This document shows, piece by piece, positions 60,093-64,000 of a stretch of 64,000 bases of DNA (its first letter is position 1; each line of letters starts with the position of its first letter). Under the pieces are notes generated by a model. That model was not told the origin of the DNA and did no database searches. It saw only the letters and a list, made by a program, of their open reading frames with translations. The DNA comes from Cohnella baijiui. GTDB lineage: Bacteria; Bacillota; Bacilli; Paenibacillales; Paenibacillaceae. The position numbers and the translations under genes are program-made. The DNA is taken from positions 1 through 64,000 of the forward strand of contig NZ_JAJFOW010000037.1 of NCBI RefSeq assembly GCF_020731285.1, given 5' to 3'.

Positions 60093-62285
60093 CTATTGCA
60101 TGAGCCGCTGGACGGAGAAAATGTCCTTCACCCGCTTGATCTTGTCGACCACGGATTGCAGATGCTCCTTGTTGCGGATCAGAATGGTCAGATGCATGAT
60201 CGCGACCTTGTTGCGGTCCGAGCGGCCCGACACGGCGGCGATGTTGGTCTTGCTCTCCGAGACCGACTGGAGCACTTCGTTGAGCAGCCCGCGACGGTCG
60301 TGGCCGAGAATCTCGATCTCGACGCTGTAGTTCGCCTCGACCGAGTCCGCCCATTCGACTTCGATGACCCGAGCGGCTTCCTCGCCTTCGGCGGCGGTCG
60401 GCAGGTTCGCGCAGTCGGCGCGGTGCACCGAGACGCCGCGTCCCCGCGTGATGTAGCCGATAATGTCATCGCCCGGCACCGGGTTGCAGCAGCGCGCGAA
60501 CCGCACTAGCAAATTATCGACGCCTTTGACCTTGACGCCGTGCGACGGCCGGGAGCGCTTCTCCGGCGCGGCCGGCGCCTTCATCTCCTTGACCTCGTTC
60601 GTCAGCTGGATCTGCTGCGCTTCCTCCGCTTCCTTGCGGAGCTTCTCGGTCAGACGGGTCACGATCTGCGCCGCCGTAATGCCGCCGAAGCCGATCGCGG
60701 ACATCATGTCCTCGACGTCGTTGAAGGTGAACTTGCGCGCCACTTCCAGCAGCTTGTCGTCGCCCATCCACTCCGACGGCTCGAGGCCGAGCCGCTTCAG
60801 CTCGCGCTCGATGGCGTCCCAGCCTTTGGCCACGTTCTCCTCGCGCTTCTCCTTCTTGAACCACGCCTTGATCTTGCTGCGGGCGTGGGAGGACTGCGCG
60901 ATCTTGAGCCAGTCCTGGCTCGGGCCGTAGGAATGCTTCGACGTCAGGATCTCGACGATGTCTCCCGTCTTCAGCTTGTGGTCGAGCGGCACGATGCGTC
61001 CGTTGACCTTGGCGCCGATCGTGCGATTGCCGACCTCGGTATGGACCCGATAGGCGAAATCGAGCGGCACCGAGCCGGCGGGCAGCTCGAAAACCTCGCC
61101 CTTCGGCGTAAAGACGAAGACGAGGTCGGTAAAGAAGTCCATCTTGAGCGATTCCATGAACTCCGCCGCGTCCCGCGTTTCCTGCTGCAGCTCGATGATT
61201 TCGCGAAACCAGTTCATTTTGTCGCCGAACGTGCCCTGTACGAGCCCGGTTTCCTTGCCTTCCTTGTACGCCCAGTGGGCGGCGATCCCGTATTCGCTGG
61301 TCCGGTGCATGTCCCAGGTGCGGATCTGCACCTCCGTCGGTTCGCCCGTCGGTCCGACGACCGTCGTGTGGAGGGACTGGTACATGTTCGCTTTCGGCAT
61401 GGCGATGTAGTCCTTGAACCGGCCGGGCATCGGCTTCCAAAGCGTATGGATGATGCCGAGCGTGGCGTAGCAGTCCTTGACGTTGTCGACGAGGATGCGG
61501 ATGGCGAGCAGGTCGTAAATCTCGTTGAACTGCTTGTTGCGCATCGTCATCTTCTTGAAAATGCTATAGATATGCTTGGGCCGCCCGGAAATGTCCCCTT
61601 GAATGCCCATCTCCTCGAGCTTTTCGCGAATGCGGTTGATCAGATCGTCGATGTACTGCTCCCGCTCCGTCCGCTTCTTTTTCATCAGGTTCGCAATCCG
61701 GTAATACTGCTGCGGGTTCAGAAAGCGGAGCGCGATGTCCTCCATCTCCCACTTGATCGCGCTGATCCCGAGCCGATGGGCGATCGGACAATAGATCTCC
61801 AGCGTCTCGTGCGCGATGCGCCGCTGACTCTCCTCGGATTGGAACTTGAGCGTCCGCATGTTGTGCAGCCGGTCCGCGAGCTTGATGAGAATGACGCGGA
61901 TGTCGTTGGCCATCGCGACGAACATTTTACGGTAGTTCTCGTTCTGCTGTTCTTCCTTGGAGCGGAATTGGATTTTCTCCAGCTTGGTCAGCCCGTCCAC
62001 CAATCCCGCGATCGTCTCGCCGAAACGCTCTTTCACGTCCTCGACCGTGACGTTCGTGTCCTCGACGACGTCGTGAAGCAGCGCTGCCATCACCGTGACG
62101 ACGTCCATCTGCATCTGCACCAGCAGCTCGGCGACGGCCACCGGGTGCAAAATATAAGGCTCGCCGGACTTGCGCGTCTGGCCGCGATGGGCTTCTTCAG
62201 CGTATTCGTACGCTTCGGTGACGCGCTCCAGGTCCTGTTCCTTCATGTATGTCGAAGCTTTCTCGAGCAGCTGCTCCATGCCCAT
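60093..62285 (-). CDS. rel: Bifunctional (p)ppGpp synthetase/hydrolase Rel
   Basis: 730 aa, full length. HD hydrolase (His 71-Asp 72 in LLHDVVEDTNVTVEDVKERF), synthetase (GRPKHIYSIFKKM, PKANMYQSLHTTVVGP, EVQIRTWDMH), TGS (VFTPKGEVFELPAGSVPLDF), zinc-finger region (RCCNPVPGDDIIGYITRGRG) and a C-terminal ACT domain. The HD motif is intact, so it can both make and degrade the alarmone. Coupled with the small synthetase at 13611. Confidence 0.95.
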   Translation of the reverse strand: MGMEQLLEKASTYMKEQDLERVTEAYEYAEEAHRGQTRKSGEPYILHPVAVAELLVQMQMDVVTVMAALLHDVVEDTNVTVEDVKERFGETIAGLVDGLTKLEKIQFRSKEEQQNENYRKMFVAMANDIRVILIKLADRLHNMRTLKFQSEESQRRIAHETLEIYCPIAHRLGISAIKWEMEDIALRFLNPQQYYRIANLMKKKRTEREQYIDDLINRIREKLEEMGIQGDISGRPKHIYSIFKKMTMRNKQFNEIYDLLAIRILVDNVKDCYATLGIIHTLWKPMPGRFKDYIAMPKANMYQSLHTTVVGPTGEPTEVQIRTWDMHRTSEYGIAAHWAYKEGKETGLVQGTFGDKMNWFREIIELQQETRDAAEFMESLKMDFFTDLVFVFTPKGEVFELPAGSVPLDFAYRVHTEVGNRTIGAKVNGRIVPLDHKLKTGDIVEILTSKHSYGPSQDWLKIAQSSHARSKIKAWFKKEKREENVAKGWDAIERELKRLGLEPSEWMGDDKLLEVARKFTFNDVEDMMSAIGFGGITAAQIVTRLTEKLRKEAEEAQQIQLTNEVKEMKAPAAPEKRSRPSHGVKVKGVDNLLVRFARCCNPVPGDDIIGYITRGRGVSVHRADCANLPTAAEGEEAARVIEVEWADSVEANYSVEIEILGHDRRGLLNEVLQSVSESKTNIAAVSGRSDRNKVAIMHLTILIRNKEHLQSVVDKIKRVKDIFSVQRLMQ

Positions 62286-62631
62286 GCTTGGTGTGTTCCT
62301 TTCCGACGGCGGAAGCGTCCGTCCGTATCCTGCCGCAAATCATAGCGTATTCCTTCCATTATGCCTCTAGCCGCCGCCGGACGTCAACCGTCGTGCGGGC
62401 TCCCCGACTTTCGCAAGCTTCGAACGTCCTGGTCCCGGGGACCGGGCGGCGCGGCGTTTCGTGCGGAAAAACGCCGTCGTCTCGGCTCGATCGGAAGCGG
62501 CGGCCGGACGAACCGCCGCATGGCCGAAAAACGCGCGAAAGACGAGCGCCGCGCCCGGGAGACGTCCCCGTGGCGTCGGCTGCTCGCCCTGGTTTGCTTT
62601 GACCTTCCCTTGCGCAACCCCCTTGCTATCC
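62286..62631. other. Intergenic region, no gene recognised
   Basis: About 345 bp between the rel start and the ABC permease stop. GC-rich with open frames on both strands, but none has a ribosome site or a protein-like reading. No clear terminator for the ABC genes was found. Confidence 0.5.
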
Positions 62632-63798
62632 TTACTGCCGCAGCGCCTCCACCGGATGCAGCCGGGAAGCTCTGCGTGCCGGCAAAAAGCCGAACAGGAC
62701 GCCGACGCCCATGGAGAAGACGACCGCGATCGTCATGATTTCCCAGGAAGGAGAGGCGGGCGAGTTCATCATTTGGCCGACGAACTTGGATCCTCCCGCG
62801 CCGACGATGACGCCGGCCACCCCGCCCAGCCCGCCGATGATGGAGGCTTCGACCAGGAATTGGAACAGGATGTCGCGCTGCTTGGCGCCGAGCGACTTGC
62901 GGATGCCGATCTCCCGCGTCCGCTCCGTCACGGAGACGAGCATCATGTTCATGACGCCGATGCCGCCGACGAGCAGCGAGATCGCCGCGACGTAGGTGAG
63001 CAGCGTCGAGACGGAGGTGGAGACGGACGTGATCGTCTCCAGCAGGTCCTGTTGGTTGAATACGTTGTAGCTGTTGTCGTCGCCGCGGAAAAACTGCTGC
63101 AGCTTCGCTTCCAGCTGCGTCTGCACGCCGCCTACGTGCTTTTCGCTGTCCGCCTGCACGTAGATCGTGCGGATCGCGTCCGTCTTCAGGACGACGCGGG
63201 CGGTCTCCAACGGCACCAGGACGACGTTGTCGCTGGAGCCGTTCGTCGTGCTCCCCTTCGACGCGAGGACGCCTACGATCTTGTAAGGCGTGCCGTTCAG
63301 CGAGATTTTGCTGCCGACCGGATCGCTCAACTTCAGCTCGGTTGCGACTTCGGAGCCGATTACCGCGACCTTCATCTTGAAGGTGCCGTCGATGTCCATA
63401 AGCGGCCGGCCCTGAGCCAGATGGTAATCGCGGATCTCGAGAAAAGAAGGCGTCGTCGCGTTTACGGTGGCGGAGTAGGTGTTCGTTCCCGACTTGGCCG
63501 TCACGTTGCCGCTGATGTTCGGCGCGTACGACGCGACGTTGGCGACGTCCGTCAGGTCCTTCACGTCGGCCGTCTTGATGCTCGTCACCGCGCCGCGGCC
63601 GACGACGTTCACCGTCAGCATATTCGTCCCAAGCCCCTGCAGCTGGCTCTTCACCTGCTCGGACGTGCCGTTGCCGATGGCGACCATGATCGTGACCGAC
63701 GCGACGCCGATCAGGATGCCGAGCACCGTAAGCAGCGTGCGGAGCGGCTGCGACCGTACGCTGAGCCACGCCATCTTGATGCCTTGGGTCAGCTTCAC
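62632..63798 (-). CDS. MacB-type ABC transporter permease
   Basis: 388 aa. One N-terminal helix (RTLLTVLGILIGVASVTIMV), a large outside MacB-PCD domain (about 45-245) and three C-terminal helices with FtsX-like motif (VSVTERTREIGIRKSLGAKQ, ILFQFLVEASIIGGLGG). GTG 63798 overlaps the ATPase stop (GTGA). A mechanotransmission-type exporter of peptides, antibiotics or lipoproteins; the substrate is unknown. Confidence 0.92.
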   Translation of the reverse strand: MKLTQGIKMAWLSVRSQPLRTLLTVLGILIGVASVTIMVAIGNGTSEQVKSQLQGLGTNMLTVNVVGRGAVTSIKTADVKDLTDVANVASYAPNISGNVTAKSGTNTYSATVNATTPSFLEIRDYHLAQGRPLMDIDGTFKMKVAVIGSEVATELKLSDPVGSKISLNGTPYKIVGVLASKGSTTNGSSDNVVLVPLETARVVLKTDAIRTIYVQADSEKHVGGVQTQLEAKLQQFFRGDDNSYNVFNQQDLLETITSVSTSVSTLLTYVAAISLLVGGIGVMNMMLVSVTERTREIGIRKSLGAKQRDILFQFLVEASIIGGLGGVAGVIVGAGGSKFVGQMMNSPASPSWEIMTIAVVFSMGVGVLFGFLPARRASRLHPVEALRQ

Positions 63799-64000
63799 GA
63801 GGCAGCACTCCTCTCCTCGGACAGCCTGCCGTCCTGAATGCGGACGACCCGCTTGGCCTGGTCCGCCACCTTCGGATCGTGCGTGATGAGCACGATCGTG
63901 TTGCCTTCTTCGTTGAGCGCCTTCAGGAGCTCGATAACGTCCTGGCTCGTTTTGCTGTCCAACGCGCCCGTCGGCTCGTCGGCGAGCAGGAGCGGCGGCC
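63795..64000 (-). CDS. ABC transporter ATPase, LolD/MacB type, partial (5' end beyond window)
   Basis: The last 67 codons are visible: Walker B and D-loop LLLADEPTGALDSKTSQDVI and H-loop TIVLITHDPKVADQAKRVV, ending RIQDGRLSEERSAAS. The stop overlaps the permease start by 4 nt. It energises the permease; the Walker A half lies beyond the right edge. Confidence 0.93.
   Translation of the reverse strand, partial: PPLLLADEPTGALDSKTSQDVIELLKALNEEGNTIVLITHDPKVADQAKRVVRIQDGRLSEERSAAS

Noticed and set aside
60540..62345. 601-codon plus-strand ORF
   Set aside because: Antisense to rel, whose domains are all recognisable.

Overview
The window looks like chromosome of a high-GC, spore-forming Paenibacillaceae-type Firmicute (Cohnella or Paenibacillus-like). 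The signs are strong AGGAGG ribosome sites with many GTG and TTG starts, a YjcZ-type mini-protein, T-box control of aminoacyl-tRNA synthetase genes, and gene orders shared with Bacillus (yhaO-yhaN; rel-dtd ... hisS-aspS-tcdA ... rarA). GC content is high, so almost every real gene casts long antisense shadow ORFs; these were left out. No tRNA, rRNA, CRISPR array or prophage was seen.

Layout. 1-4890 (-): glycosyltransferase, yhaO and yhaN (cut by the left edge), with a LexA-like box inside the likely promoter. 4989-6188: membrane diguanylate cyclase. 6189-7124: terminator, a symmetrical 183-bp intergenic element and a relic ORF. 7125-12427: two RsmF-type rRNA methyltransferase paralogs, a YjcZ peptide, a Cof phosphatase and an RsuA-type pseudouridine synthase. 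12526-15984: WYL regulator, small alarmone synthetase (RelQ type), class-2 PyrD, small membrane protein. 16004-24183 (-): L,D-transpeptidase, then a likely envelope-sensing module (CHASE2-adenylate cyclase, FecR protein, NHL/stalk protein). 24412-31203: ferredoxin, DNA polymerase IV, citramalate synthase, TlpA thioredoxin, MFS pump, JAMM protease, DnaQ-like exonuclease. 31209-34114: DUF294 nucleotidyltransferase and ammonium transporter, with a promoter and a GlnR/TnrA-type box. 34115-43201: MerR and LysR regulators, YugP, rhomboid, Tpx, a probable 6S RNA, YesL, CshA, YitT, DUF4015 hydrolase. 43295-49239: FMN reductase, an operon unknown-ytpB-pfkA-DUF3906, and a MATE-like/MFS pair. 49705-50643: an IS1595-like protein that has lost its first catalytic Asp. 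50877-64000 (-): CNNM transporter, rarA, tcdA, aspS, hisS with T-box, a frameshifted gene, dtd, rel, and a MacB-type ABC exporter cut by the right edge.

How things may work together. LexA-like dyads lie at three separate loci (yhaO-yhaN operon, the IS1595-like gene, rarA), which suggests a small local SOS regulon that includes a domesticated-looking transposase. The T-box before hisS-aspS reads as Asp-specific from two independent signals (specifier GAC and UGGC in the T-box bulge). Two (p)ppGpp enzymes, Rel and a small synthetase, are both here. Two intergenic elements of exactly 183 bp share one geometry: a 50-bp unit repeated twice in each orientation.
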